Assembly: GCF_001540865.1 (NCBI RefSeq)
Contig: NC_033625.1
Span: 14,669,339 to 14,733,338, forward strand
Direction of reading: 5' to 3'
From: Ananas comosus
Lineage: Eukaryota; Streptophyta; Magnoliopsida; Poales; Bromeliaceae
Length of the DNA: 64,000 nt
Positions 41,021 to 53,800 of this stretch are shown in pieces. Below the pieces are notes generated by a model. It was not told where the DNA came from. It ran no database searches and was given only the letters and a program-made list of their open reading frames with translations. A program made the position numbers and the translations under genes. The number at the start of each line of letters is the position of its first letter. The stretch's first letter is position 1.

Positions 41021-42332
41021 ATCCCGAACAATTATCTTTATTTCAGCTTTCTTTCTTTCTTTTTTGGTTATTTTCCCCCTTACGGCCTCATATAAAGTTC
41101 TTGTTATACAAGCCATTCTAAGAGGTTTTTTGTTACATGAGTTGGAGTTTCTTGCTGAGCATATCTAATTGCTCTGCTGTGTATAAATCTGAATGGGTGG
41201 CGGCCGCGGTTAGCGCTCGACGCCGTTCGCACTCTCTACGAGGTATCAAGTTTTGCTGCTCAAAGTAATGATATTACTATGGGAAAAAAGCACTTTTAAT
41301 AGTTAGTATAACACCTTGCTATGAGATTTGATGCAACTCTTAGAAACAGTTGCCAAGTTTTTGAGTTTTGACAAATAATATTTGTGTAGCTTCTGTTCTT
41401 GAGGCTTGAGCTGAATTATGGTATGGAATGTGGCAAATTTGGTATGTGAATCATTTGGTAATAATTCTGGATTATTTTTTATTTTTGGTTTGTACATAAT
41501 TGGAGTGTAAATATAAGTTGAATGTGAATTTTTGTGTGTACTTGGTAGTTTGTGAGATTAATGTAAAGCGATACAATAATATCATACATAAACAATTTTA
41601 TTTACACATGTTGAGAAGATCTAAAGCTTTCACTTTTAAATAATTTGACATTCACAGCAGGATTTTGTTGGGAAAATTTCATTTCAATGATTCTCTAAGA
41701 TGCTCTTTGACGAATTAATAATGTTGACTTGGTTCATATCTTTTTTTTTCTTTTTTTATTTTAAAAAATGTTGTTATTTGCTTTGTTTTACTTTGGTTTG
41801 TTTTGTTATATTTAATTTTTGACTTTGTTCTTTGGATTTTACACGACAATAACCTAAATAACAACCACTCGGCTATGCAATATAAAAAATGCTCAAACCA
41901 AGTACATGTAGAATAGCAAATTATTATAATGCCTCACTATGGTATTCAGGAAGGAAAATTGTACAACCAAAATTCTACACATTTTTCACTTCACTGAAAA
42001 TATTGCTGTGAAAACAAGCTCTTCCTGATAGCAACTGAACCCAAATTTCCGACGAACTCGTCTTCGCCGACGCAGATTCCAATTCAGTTTGCTCCATTAG
42101 CATGCTTTTTACAGCTTTTGCGAAAACCAATCGAAAAATTCGTGTTATGTACCATAACCAATAAAAATAAATTGCTTGCTCTCAATTTGGAGGCATCGAC
42201 GGCTTCGTGCTTAAAAGCTTCAAAACCACCTCTAAATGATTGCAAAAGCTACAAGATAAAATACATCTTAAAATAATGAGATTTGTATTGGATGGTTTTT
42301 TTTATTTTTGGTCAGTATCCATTGTTTTCTGA
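41021..42332. other. Spacer between convergent genes
   Basis: 3' flanks of the unknown-function gene (+) and the lipid phosphate phosphatase (-). AT-rich, no gene-like frame. Confidence 0.4.
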
Positions 42333-43913
42333 TCAATGTTCATCCTGGAGCCAGTGGCGAATCACGTAAATCAGGAAGGCCGCGCAGAATGCTGCTGAAC
42401 CCAAAACCACGAGAATCCGAACCCATATAGACGCGATGAATGCTTCGAATACAAACGAATGCCACATCCAAAACCATACGATACCGCAGGTCGACCCCAA
42501 CACGGCGCCGACGAGGACTTGGCTTATGGTGTGGAGTTGTTGGGATACCCGCAACCACGACTGCAAATGGAAACACCACAAATAGAACCTTTTGTAAGAT
42601 GCTTGGTTGATACTTCGGAACGCAATGTGGAGTCAATATATTGTCTTTCGAGTATACTTCATAGAAGAAGGGGAACGAAAGAGATGACGAGACTTACCGT
42701 CAGATCTTAACTGTTTCCATGACAACAATCACAAAATCTTTCATCGAGTTATTGATATTCCATCTAAGTTGGGTCAAATACCATAAGAAGAAAAGAAAAG
42801 AATGACAGGCTTTTCCGAACCGATAAAACGTTCAAATCAAAATGATTGAAGTCCAAGGACCTATTTTCAATGACCAACATCAGGAGTGTGTTCATATTTC
42901 TTTTCGTCAAATATAACATCAGATGATATGATATAACTAGAAAATCTACGACGCCTATCAACAGGAATTGAATTAGACTTTGCATAAACACAGTAAAAGT
43001 TATAAAGTAGGGAAAATCCTTACAAGATAAGAACCACATGCTACGATGGCAATCCCAAGTGTTATTGTGAGAATGTTGGTCCCCAGCCAGTAGACCACTG
43101 CATCAAAAAAAGAAGCAGAAAACATGAATTCCATTCTACTTACGATGGTGAGGCCGAAATTTTACACTTGAATGAACATTTAGGGGGATTATTGATACAA
43201 GAAGGTCCAGAAAAAATTCCATGAAAGAAGGATAAAAATGCAGTTTCCAAAACACATGATAGAATTTTAACCCACCACCCAAAAAGAAAGCAATTCTCGG
43301 GTAAAGTTGCATAAAGAAACACTACCAGCTATTTCATTATAAGCTGCAGCAAAAACAGAAGCTTTGAATTGGAGCTTCTAAAAAGCCTAAAAGCTTATAA
43401 TTTTAGTTTTAAACCCACGAAACAAGCCTTAGCCTTTTTGTTTGTCAAATATCTAACTGCTGCTTTACAGAATGGAGTATTTTGAATATTACAAGAGTAA
43501 AATAAGTGCAACGACTCAACTTTCTCCTATGTTAGTAACAAATTATAGCTGCGATCCGAGGCATGCACTATGTCAATCTTTTGCATTTAGTAAGTTGCTA
43601 CAGACCATCTCAGTGTTGTGATATCATTACTACATTAGTTATGTTGGAATTTCTGCTCCTGTATATACAGATTATGGGTAAAATAATTGGAAATATATGA
43701 GTTGAGCTAGAATACTCTCAAAAGCAGCATGAAGGTGGTGCTTTTGAGTTTTTAGCCATTGGATGGAGAGATGTGAGGTTGAGATGATGGTGGTAGGTGG
43801 TGGTAGGTGGAATAGTGTTTGATCCAAAGGCTATTAGTAATCAAGGAGTAGATCCAAGGGCTACAAATTTAGAAGCACCAAGTGCTTCTAAAAGTATTCT
43901 AACTCAATTCGAA

Positions 43914-43958
<45 letters not shown>

Positions 43959-45087
43959 AAGCAGTAGAGGTAATGATGTGATAACGATTTTTTATAATAA
44001 GCATGTGTATTATGTGAAGTGAGCAGTATAACAGTATGTTTTAGAGAGTTTAATACGTACCAAAAAAAAAGATAACAATTTTTAAGAACTTACATGAGAA
44101 GATTGCGAAGATGGCGGCATAAAAGATGGATTGCGCATGCGACGACGGCATCCCAGGATCGGATCTCAAAGCCGAGGGCCTTTCGTGATTTAGAATGCGT
44201 TTCAAAGTAATCGAAAGCCATGAATTTACAACCGACCCCATCGCAGCCCACAGGGCTTCCGCATCATGCTTCCAAAGAATGACGAGGCCGAAAAGAGCGG
44301 CAACTATCCACTTGCTCTGAAATCGAAGACGGTTAGAAATATAGCCCATAAAACATTACGAATTTCACGTCATAAAGTTTTACTAAATTCATAATGCCAT
44401 AGAACAACTCAACTTCTGAATAACAATGAATAAAGATAGTAACTAAGTTCAAACAAGTGCAGTATTTTATCCAAGCATGTATCGCAAGGGTTACCTAAGA
44501 TGTGAATCAAGTTCAAACACGTGCAACTACATCGACAAACTTAATCAGCTCTTATCTTCTCTTCTGAAGCAACCTATCACTGTATTTCTCGTTTCAATTT
44601 TTTGTGAAAAACAATGATATCTTTTTCTCAAGTAAAGAGTGCTTAGTCATAGTCGCTAAGTGTTGCGAACACGAAAATGGCACAAAGGAATTGATAAATT
44701 CACCTTCTAAATTGATGGAATAACAAAAACTGATATATATATAATGTAATTAGCTATTCGTCCGAGCATTCAACTTTAAGGTCTCAAGCACTCAAAATTT
44801 GTTAATAAAACATATAAAATTTTGTGCATCTATATGTATAATCGACATAAGACCGAAATTTTACATGTTAATAATTTTGATTCGAGCTACTCCAGTAATT
44901 TGAACTGGAGATTTTGCTAAAACTAACAACTTCATTAGTTATTGGGCATTAATCATTAATAAAACCAACATTTCCATTTTTGGTGGAAGCAAAAAGGCAA
45001 AACCCTAGGAGAGCCCAAAACTATGCCAACCATTTGATTTATGGTCGATTCAACGCTCCCCCACGCCGAATTCGGGCTCGAAACCAC

Positions 45088-45118
<31 letters not shown>

Positions 45119-45363
45119 AAAGCCCCATTTCCCAGAATCGCTTCCGCTTCTCCCAAACTGATCCCATCAAAACCCTCGCTTCTCCCAAAAGCGCCCGCCA
45201 TCCTCCCGGATTCAGCAGAAGCCCTGAATCGCTTCCCAAACCGCGATTTTGCGCCCGGCCCGGATGTCAAAATCCGATCTTTTGAACAGGGGGCGCCGCG
45301 GCGGATCGAGACGGGTCGGAGAGCTGAGGGGGTAATTGGTAGGGATAAAGATAGAGAGAACAT
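42333..45363 (-). CDS. LPPE: Lipid phosphate phosphatase epsilon, plastid (PAP2 superfamily)
   Basis: Four exons on the minus strand, 45363-45031, 44316-44094, 43097-43024 and 42560-42333, joining in phase to 285 residues. The first exon is a Ser/Arg-rich plastid transit region with a run of ten serines. After the conserved INQM/SKWIVAALFG junction come the PAP2 motifs: KRILNHERP (K150 ... R157-P158), PSSH at 168-171, and LRVSQQLHTISQ with R214 and H220. In the third motif the final Asp of the animal enzymes is Gln. The family dephosphorylates phosphatidic acid in chloroplast membranes, supplying diacylglycerol for glycolipids. Several hydrophobic helices follow each motif, as expected. An intron carries a small hairpin element. 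Confidence 0.94.
43699..43910. mobile_element. Short hairpin MITE in an LPPE intron
   Basis: Left end GAGTTGAGCTAGAATACT, right end inverse GAATTGAGTTAGAATACT, next to TA and GT microsatellites (about 43915-43953). It shares the GAGTTGAGCT terminus with the element at 27889-28090. Confidence 0.7.
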
Positions 45364-45482
45364 CTTAGGGTTTTGAAAAGAGCTGCAACGAGGAGATGAA
45401 GAGGAAGAGGAAGGGGATTAAGGGGATTAAGGGGATTAAGGGTATTAATGGGATTAGGGTTTGGGTGGGGAGTGAAGAGCAT
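45267..45482 (-). promoter_or_regulatory. Upstream ORF overlapping the LPPE start
   Basis: An ATG at 45482 opens a 71-codon frame (MLFTPHPNPNPINTLNPLNP...) that runs past the LPPE start codon at 45363 in another frame. If the transcript starts upstream of it, it would compete with the main start. The NPLNPL repeats come from a GGGGATTAAG minisatellite (about 45415-45455). Confidence 0.4.
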
Positions 45483-45569
45483 CTTTGAGGAGGAGAGGAG
45501 AGGAGGGGGGGATTAGGATTCTCTTATTGGTTTTCCAATGTCCGTAGGAGAAGAGGGGTTTGGTACATT

Positions 45570-45608
<39 letters not shown>
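45455..45608 (-). promoter_or_regulatory. LPPE leader telo-box and GA tract
   Basis: TAGGGTTT (plus strand) at 45455-45462 and a pure GA run at about 45572-45608. The same combination is seen at RER1 and, as CT, at IPK1. Confidence 0.4.
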
Positions 45609-45613
<5 letters not shown>

Positions 45614-45779
45614 GACAAGGAGGAGGAGGTGTGTGTGTGATTGATGATGTTTCATTGGTCATTCTCTGTGGTTGCTACCACATTTTTAAGATTTTGTGTC
45701 CTTGCTTTGGTGCTCATATGTGTTGCTGGATCGTTTGCGCTAATCATATTAAAAAAACTTGACTCGCAATAATAAAAAA

Positions 45780-46215
45780 AAAATTTAAATGCATTCAAAG
45801 TTGATGCTCCAATATATTTTTACAAAGTTCAACTTTTTATATTATTTCTAAAATTTTTTTAATATTTTTAAATATATTTTTCTGATTTATTATCGTTATA
45901 AAACTATTTATATTTTAAGTAAAATGTCAATTTTGTTATCACAAATATATCACTCCAAAAGACACAACGGTGTAATATAAGAGGAGCAAAAATATCAATT
46001 TATTTGATAAATTAATTAGAATTTAGTATTTAACCATAGTTAATTAAAATTTTCTAACAGATTTTAACAGCATGAATTTTTTTGAAAATATTAGAATTTT
46101 TACAGGAACAACATATGAAAGTTAAATTTTATAAGAATATATTTAAAATTATGAAATTAACCCTAAAAAAAGTAATTTATAATTAATATCTTATTTTGGG
46201 ACGAACTTTAAATTG
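45780..46215 (-). mobile_element. MITE-like repeat, copy 2
   Basis: The inverse strand matches 6118-6580 over about 330 bases, including ATATGTTGTTCCTGTAAAAA and ATATTACACCGTTGTG. It is upstream of LPPE, as copy 1 is upstream of RER1. Confidence 0.65.
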
Positions 46216-46848
46216 TAACATCCTATTATGTGGGGGGAGGCTGGTTGAGCCGAGTCACAATTAAAATCCATAAAATTGTATCTATTCATTTTAAATGAAT
46301 TATTACAATCAAATTTTATAATTTATTTTTTTAAAATATAAGATAAATTACTAATACTGAATTAATATAATATTTTAATTATCGTTGGATCATCAAGTAG
46401 TACATTTCTACAATTCAAAACAGTTAGTTAATTTAAAAGTCATATGCCTCATAATTTGAACTATAAATTATTATAATTAATCTTTAAAGACTTAAATATG
46501 AGTCTGGCTGGGATACTATCGATAACACGAAATATTTAGTGCGATCAAGTTTTTTGCCATAGATTTACCTATTTTATCATTTTCATCCGTTCAATTATAC
46601 TATTCAACCAACTATCCACTCAATCCTAGGGGTCCATATCATGCTAACCGCACATTTTTTAATCCAAAGATAGAAAACTTAATAGCACCAAGTCATTGGT
46701 GCGATTAATAGTAATCCAGCCTAGTTCCTTAAATATTATATTATAGGTTTTATACTTGAAGCCAAAAATTATAGTGGGAGGATTAAACTAAAGTGGCACT
46801 AGAGACATAGTTTGAGTGCCAAAAGTGTAATTTATCTAATAAAAAAAA
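46216..46848. other. AT-rich intergenic DNA
   Basis: No coding frame or bounded repeat. A CTGGCTGGGATACTATCGAT-like segment near 46504 recalls the ends of the microsatellite-bounded hairpins but is not bounded. Confidence 0.3.
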
Positions 46849-47440
46849 AAAACTTCAAATACCACCCATATATAGTTCACACTTTTCCACTTTAGTACCT
46901 TGTGGTTTAAAGTGTATCAATTTAGTACCTTATGGTTTCGTACTTTCTCACTTTAGTATATTGTGGTTTAAAGTGTATCAATTTAGTACTCTGTAGTTTC
47001 ATTTTTCTCTTTTTGCCGGCTTCTTTGTTAATATTTTGTTAAATTATATGCGAAAAAAACTTCGGATTCCCTACTTAGGTTTATCGAATATTTACTTTAG
47101 TACCCTTTAGTTTTAACTTTGTCACTAATTTTTTTTTCCTCCGTTAATATTTCGTTAAATTATATACAAAAAATTTCAGATACCCTATCTAGATTTATCG
47201 AATATTCACTTTAGCATCCTTTAATTTTAACTTTGTCACTAATTTAGCGAAAAAAATTAGCAAAATGTATAGTAAAAAGAGAAAAATAAAACCACAATGT
47301 ACTAACTTGATACACTGTAAACCATACGGTACTAAAGTGAGAAAGTGTAAAACCATACAGGCTAACTTGATACCCTTTAAATCATAAAAGTAGTAAAGTG
47401 AGAAAGTGTGAAACCATAGCGGGGTATTTGAAGTTTACCC
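46849..47440. mobile_element. Foldback element with tandem-repeat arms, copy J
   Basis: Starts AAACTTCAAATACCACCC and ends GGGGTATTTGAAGTTT. The left arm has GTGGTTTAAAGTGTATCAAT units; the right arm is inverted (TACTAAAGTGAGAAAGTG). The centre carries two partial repeats of TTTCACTAATTT-like and TAGGTTTATCGAATATT sequence. Confidence 0.8.
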
Positions 47441-47453
47441 TTAAAAAAAAAAA

Positions 47454-47887
47454 GGGAAAACTTCAAAAACTCCCTCTGTGGTTTCACACTTTTTCATTTT
47501 AGTACCCTATGGTTTAAAGTGTATCAAGTTAGTACCCTGTGGTTTCTCACTTTATCACTTTAGTACCCTGTGATTTAAAGTGTATCAAATTAGTACCCTG
47601 TGGTTTTGTACTTTATCACTTTAGTACCCTATGGTTTCACACTTTATCACTTTAGTACCCTATAGTTTAAAAAATCACAGGGTACTAATTTGATACAAAA
47701 TCAAAACCACAGAGTACTAAAGTGATAAAATGCAAAACCACAGGGTACTAACTTGATACACTTTAAACCACAGGGTACTAAAGTGATAAAGTGAGAAACC
47801 ACAAGGTACTAACTTGATACATTTTAAACCACAGGGTACTAAAGTGAAAAAAATTAAAACCACAAGGGGGTTTTTTGAAGTTTTCCC
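47454..47887. mobile_element. Foldback element with tandem-repeat arms, copy K
   Basis: Begins GGGAAAACTTCAAAAAC and ends inverted GTTTTTTGAAGTTTTCCC. The arms are three to four alternating units of about 60 bases in opposite orientation, almost without a loop. It lies only 14 bases from copy J and about 90 bases upstream of the CT tract of the IPK1 leader. Confidence 0.85.
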
Positions 47888-47970
47888 AAAAAAAAAAATC
47901 AAATTTTTAGTCCTTCATTTTCTCACACTACCTAATAACACGAGTCAAAAAGCTGAGTAGCAGGTCCAAA

Positions 47971-47975
<5 letters not shown>

Positions 47976-48011
<36 letters not shown>

Positions 48012-48166
48012 CTTCCGCTTTTCTCTGTCTAGAGAGAGAAAGCGTCGTCGTCGCCGCCACCTCCTTTACTTTCTCTCTCTACTCTCTCTCCACCGATCTA
48101 GGGTTTCTTGTGCTCTTCGTCCCCTCCCGAGATCCTCCTTCTCCTCCTCCTCCGCGTCGATCGCAG
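47976..48166 (+). promoter_or_regulatory. IPK1 promoter/leader exon
   Basis: A CT microsatellite (about 47976-48008), CT-rich leader and a telo-box TAGGGTTT at 48099-48106, ending in the donor ATCGCAG/GTGCGTAG at 48166/48167. The matching acceptor is TATGTAG at about 50057, giving a 5'-UTR intron of about 1.9 kb. Confidence 0.6.
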
Positions 48167-48349
48167 GTGCGTAGGATCCGATCCCCCCCCTCTCTCTCTC
48201 TCAATTGCTTCTTCTCGTACTGTGTTCTTCGCGAGTTGTTCGTGTTAAGAAAGAATAGTAGTTCCTATGTTGGATACAAAAAAGAACTTTGATTTGTACA
48301 TAGTGTATAGGGTAGCTTAATTTTGAGCTTGGATTCGAGTCCTTTGATG

Positions 48350-48361
48350 TGGTATCAGAGC
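48350..48361 (+). other. Primer-binding-site-like sequence of an LTR element
   Basis: TGGTATCAGAGC is the exact complement-type sequence used by many plant Copia and Gypsy elements for initiator tRNA-Met priming. No LTR or internal domain is recognisable around it, so it is a fragment at best. Confidence 0.35.
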
Positions 48362-48524
48362 TTGCTTCACTTTTAAACCTTTTGGTTTAAAAGTTTTATT
48401 TGGGATTGGGGGGAGAGTAATTAAAAAATATTCTATTTCTGCAGGGCTGGGCTCAAAACTTATCTGACAGATCTAAGATGTGAACTTAAATTAATTGAAA
48501 TGACATTTAGCAGCCTGATGGGAC

Positions 48525-48848
48525 CAAAGTTAGTTAATTCGGATTCGGCAAAAATTCGGTACGGATATAATACGCATAAAATTCGTTTTCTAATTTTTAA
48601 ATTCGTCGAAAAATTCGGCTTAAAAAACGGATTCGGTATAAAATATAAAATATAAGATAATTTATATTTAAATATAAAAATTATATGTTTTTTATTCATA
48701 TTTTCAATAATTCGGGAATAATTCGCGAATTATTCGGCTAGCCCAAAAATTCGCGAATAATTCTCTATCTTTGGAAAAAATTCGTAAACGGACCGTTTAA
48801 TTCGGATTTTCAATAATTCGCGAATAATTCGCGAATTAACTAACATAG
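48525..48848. mobile_element. hAT-type MITE with 8-bp target duplication
   Basis: 324 bases with ends CAAAGTTAGTTAATTCG and (inverted) CTATGTTAGTTAATTCG. The inner 13 bases match perfectly. The flanks are the identical octamer GATGGGAC at 48517-48524 and 48849-48856. The interior repeats AATTCGCGAATAATTCG-type motifs. It sits in the 5'-UTR intron of IPK1. Confidence 0.9.
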
Positions 48849-49079
48849 GATGGGACTCGAGCTGACGTCCTACTTTGATGTCACATTTAAATAACGTGAA
48901 AGGACCCTTTAACTGTAACATTTTGTGTGGTTCAGGGATAAGCGGTGGGATAATTCCTTATCCCCTTTGTGAACGAGCGCTATTTTTCATATCTCAGAAC
49001 AGTGGTTCTCGGTATTTGAAATAAGCTGGTATAATCCGGTATAGATATGGAATTATTGTTCCATCCTTATTATTGGAAC

Positions 49080-49560
49080 AATCGAGAACAAAATTAATTA
49101 AACTCTAATTAATAATTTTAAATCATTAATTAATCTAATTAATATATTTAATTTATTAATTAATCTAATTAATATTACATTGTTATCTCTGGATAACCTG
49201 CTAAGGGCGGGAACAGCTGTTTCCACCCCTATTTATATTTTTAAAATTTAAAATTTTAAGTTTAAAAAATTAAAATTTTTAAAATTTTTAAAATTTGTAA
49301 TTTGTAATATCAAAATTAAAGTTTGTAATTATAAATTATAAATTATAAATTTGATATTTTAAAATTTTCAAATTTAAAATTTGATATTTGATATTTTTTA
49401 AATTGAAATTTGATCTTAAATTTAAAGTTTGAAATTTTAAATTTAAAATTTGAGATTTTAAATTTTAAATTTTACTTTTGAATTTTAAAACTTAGAAGTT
49501 AGAATTTTAAATTTAAAAATATAAATATAAAATTTAAAAATTCAAATTCAAATATAATGA
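49080..49560. repeat. Low-complexity AAATTTTAAA-type tract
   Basis: Almost 500 bases built from short shuffled words of A and T (ATTAATTAATCT, AAATTTAAAATTT, AATTTGATATTT) with almost no G or C, in the IPK1 5'-UTR intron. Possibly a matrix-attachment-like or decayed tandem array; no defined unit. Confidence 0.55.
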
Positions 49561-50081
49561 GAGGGGTAATATTATTATTTTTTATATATAATTACCCACT
49601 ATCTTCTTATTCCATTTAATCTATCCAAATGCTATTTTTTTTATTTTCAGAAACAACCCAATTTTCTTCCAAACGTAAAATTGGTTTAGTTTTACTTATA
49701 CATGAACTTATGCCTATCCATGGAATAGGCAGTTCTTGCTTATACCCGAACTAAACGATACCTTAGGCTTATGCTACCAGAAATAGTATTATTAATATTT
49801 ATATCCAATACTTAATTACTTTATACTTCCTACACTTTTATTTTCTGATTGTAACAAAAAAAGAGAAAAATCTAACCTTGTACATTATAAAATGATTAGT
49901 CATTTTTGTTTATTTCAAAAATGAGTTCAAAAAATTATTTACAATGAGATTTAGATATCTTTTAGCAGTAAGAGGCTGATGTGCTAAAGTGTTTGAGCGA
50001 AAAGTATAGTGAGATGTGAGATGACTATTTGTATCAAACTTTTGATTTGATATGTAGGAGAAGAGGCAAAGTTCGAAATAA

Positions 50082-50789
50082 ATGGAAATGGTGCTAAGCG
50101 CCGAGGATGCCAAGGATTGGGTATACAAAGGAGAAGGAGCTGCTAATCTCATCCTCGCATACCGTGGTTCTTCACCTGCCCTTGTAATGCATAAAACTCT
50201 CTTTTAAATTGGCTTTCCTCATTTTTTTTTTTTTTTTTTTTTTTTTATAAACATGTAAACATTGCCTTGCTGTAATTATGTATCATACTTGATTTTGAAT
50301 TTTCCAAATTAAGTGATATGTGGTTAACGTACTCTTTATTGTTATCATCAATGCTCCATTTGAGTATACTTCACTTGGGTGTGTCACATACTATTTCTGT
50401 AATGATATCACTGCTATTCAAAATTTTCCATTTAGTATATATTGATATTTGTATTGTCTGTGTTTTCATGCAATTTACTCAAGCCAATTAATAGGATTTT
50501 GCAAAATTTTGGGATACCATTCATCAATGTTTCACCTTTTCTACAAAAAGAAAATACTCGTGTATTGGATGCTAGTATATTATAGTGCATGATATTTATT
50601 ATTGCAGTTCTCACAAATTGTGTTGCTATTTTCATTTCTATTGTGCCATCACTTACTATTTGAATTATTATTTCTGGACAGTATGACAATTTGAATAGTA
50701 TAGGTAAATGCTTATTAAGACTAACAGGTCAAAATTTAGTTCTATTTGTTGGCAAAGAATTAGCATTGACATCTGAGCTGATTTTTGGT

Positions 50790-50825
<36 letters not shown>

Positions 50826-53800
50826 GAACAGCTTGGAAAAGTATTACGGATTCAAAAGGTCCCAAAAGACGGAGCACAACCTACAAATACGAGTGTTCTC
50901 TTATCGAGGCATGAACAGCTTCTGTGGGGAGATGTGATTGAACTTCTAGAATCATTGTCAAAAGATAACTTGGGGCAAGTTTTTGCCATGCATGTGATGA
51001 GTCGTTTTTTAGGCGCAAAGCATATAGATAGTGGGGTAAGAAATCCTCCTTGTTTCTATTGCTTCTCATGTGGACTCTTTAAGTCACTTACTCTGCCATA
51101 TGTAATACTTTTTTCCTTTTCTTCTCGAGCTTTTTTTTTTTCCTAAGATTTCTTTTATATTCTATTACACTTAGTAAAAGGAGAGCTGGAAACAGATGTT
51201 GCATTGGTGCTTTTGATGTTCATTTTCTTGTCGTGTAGTAACATTTGTGTCGTGATATTTCTCTTCGTGCTTCTATCTTTAAAAGCAATGATCAAGAGGT
51301 AGTAACTGATCAAGACATGACAGATTGTTGATGAAATTGAATTTTGTACAAGAATGTAGCTGTCTACTTTATCGAGAGCACAACAAAATTATAGTTAATG
51401 GTCGTGTTGCAACAACTGCAAATAGAAAGAACCAAAACCTGGATTCGGTGTTGCGGCATCTATAAATGGAAACGACAAAAATCTATATTAGCACAAGGCA
51501 TGCATCTATTTTGAGCCTCTAGAATGATAAAAAATTATTACCTCATTGGATTGGTATGATGCGTTTATAATAATTTTCGGTTATATAAGAACGGACGACC
51601 AAATAAGACTCTCCTATTGTACTGTAGTGATGATATATTATAGGAGAGGATGAGTCACCATGATTAACCACGCGGTTACATGTTCAAATGAAGAAATGCT
51701 TATTTCCTTTTTATCCTGTTTTATTTATAAAGCTTACCAGAACAATGAGCTTTATAGAAAATTTGAAGAGAACAGGAATTCATGTAAAATTTGCTATTAG
51801 GAGGATATATAGCAAATCCATGAGATTAGACATGTGGATGTGTGAAGTGTCATATTTCAAATGATCAGAATTGACAGATGCTCAAAGTTCAAATGTTACA
51901 TCTTCTAAATTTTGCCTATTAGAAAATAAATTAATAATGGCATGACGTCAAAATGATTTGGTAAATATTCTCTTCTTACGTTGCAGATTCGTGTACTAGT
52001 GTCTAAGGGCTTCTTGCAATCTGTGGAAATAAATGTCCAGAGCCACCGTCCTATTTCGCGAGTCAATGCTGCCAAAATTGATACCCTCAGTGATTCTGCA
52101 CTCCTGATTTCCGACCATTCAATATTTGCTGGTAAAGGCTTATTCTTCAAACTCCATTTTTGTAGATCACTCGACATAGCAAAGATGACATGTGCGGCTT
52201 TTTTTATATTATCCTCTTATGTTATTTCTTATAGCATTTTAATTCCCAAATATATTCTGTGTCATAATCCTTTTTGATTGACCTGATATCCTCTTATTAA
52301 CGTTGATAACTTTTTAACTCATATCTATTGGTCAGCCACTACTAATAATTCATCATATTGATGCTTGAAATGTCCTTTTACTACGCTATACTTGTGTCAA
52401 TCTGCTTAGCAACTAGTAGAATGATTTTCGTTTATAATATTTTCAGCTCCATCTCAGGTACCCCTAGAGAGGGCACCTCCATAGCAGTAGAAATAAAGGT
52501 AGATTCTCTGACAAATATTTTACTGTGCTTTATTTTAAATATCGATATGCAAATACGACTTGACTAGTTGATTTTGCAAACTTTTTACCTGTTTCAGCCT
52601 AAGTGTGGATTTCTCCCCTCCTCAGAATACATAGCCAAGGCGAATTCTATCAAGAAACATGTAACCCGGTATAAGATGCATCAACTCTTGAAACTTCAAC
52701 ATGGAGAGGTATACGACAACTAAGTGTATTCTAATTTACATTTTTGTCAATTCGTTTAAACATGTGCGACCATGTGATTACAATTTTGATCTTAACTTCT
52801 GCGAGAAACAACTCCATGCAGAAATTATAGAGTTTAAGACTATAATTTCTGGGACATTGGAAACGCTACCTAGTATAGTAGATTACGAATGAAGAAACTA
52901 TTGTCTCAACCTGCTGCATCGTATGTCTTGTATTGCAACACTTCTTCTGTAGGCGCTTCATCCTATCTCATGTGTCAATCCCTACCGTTCAGTGAGTTTA
53001 CCTGCTAAAATGGACGTTGGGATTGAGAATAAGCGAAGGATGGACAGTTGATAGGTCGCTGTGCACGAAAGTATGCATACACTGGGTGCAAGTACTAGTT
53101 TCAAAGAGCTTTATTTTTTTTTTTTTATGGTTTTTATAGTTCTGGGTGTTTCCATGCTTGTAGCCCCTCTCTAAGTTAAAAGACTATAATCCTTCAATAC
53201 CCCGTTTCAACCCACCATTTTGGGTGCGCCGCTGTTAATCTCTTTTTGAGTCATTTTTTTTATTTTTCAGATTTTGAAGGCAAGTGAATGCGACCCACTC
53301 GATCTATTCTCTCAGTCAAAAGACAGAATACGCCGTGCCATCAAGGCGTTATTCGCAGCTCCACAAAACAATCTACGTGTTTTCTTAAACGGCTCTCTCA
53401 TATTTGGAGGAATGGGAGGTGCTGAGGACAAAGTTCACTCCCGCGAAGCCAGCAGGAACTTCGAAGATCTTCTCGAGCTCAGCGGCGTACAGCTATCCAC
53501 CTTTATCGAGCTTGTTGGAGAAGCACTTCATAAATCCGGTGTACTCGATCCTCTTCTAGCCACCCAGAAACTGGATGTTCTTGATATCGAGGGAGCAATT
53601 CACGCATATTATGATGTTATTTCTCAGCCGTGCCTCGTTTGCGAAAACACCACCGATGCTGAGCTCTTGAATCATTATTCGCAACTGCATTCACTTCCGA
53701 TGGAGCAGAGTCTGAAAATTGTTCGGGATTATTTGATTTCTGCTACCGCGAAGGATTGTAGCTTGATGATTAGCTTTAGACCGAGAGAGAATGGTGTTGT

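Noticed and set aside
42340..42710. Alternative frames over the last LPPE exon
   Set aside because: They lack PAP2 motifs; the selected frame continues the conserved LRVSQQLH motif.
47717..47902. 61-codon frame with VPCGLK/STLWFK repeats
   Set aside because: Translation of the tandem arm of foldback copy K.
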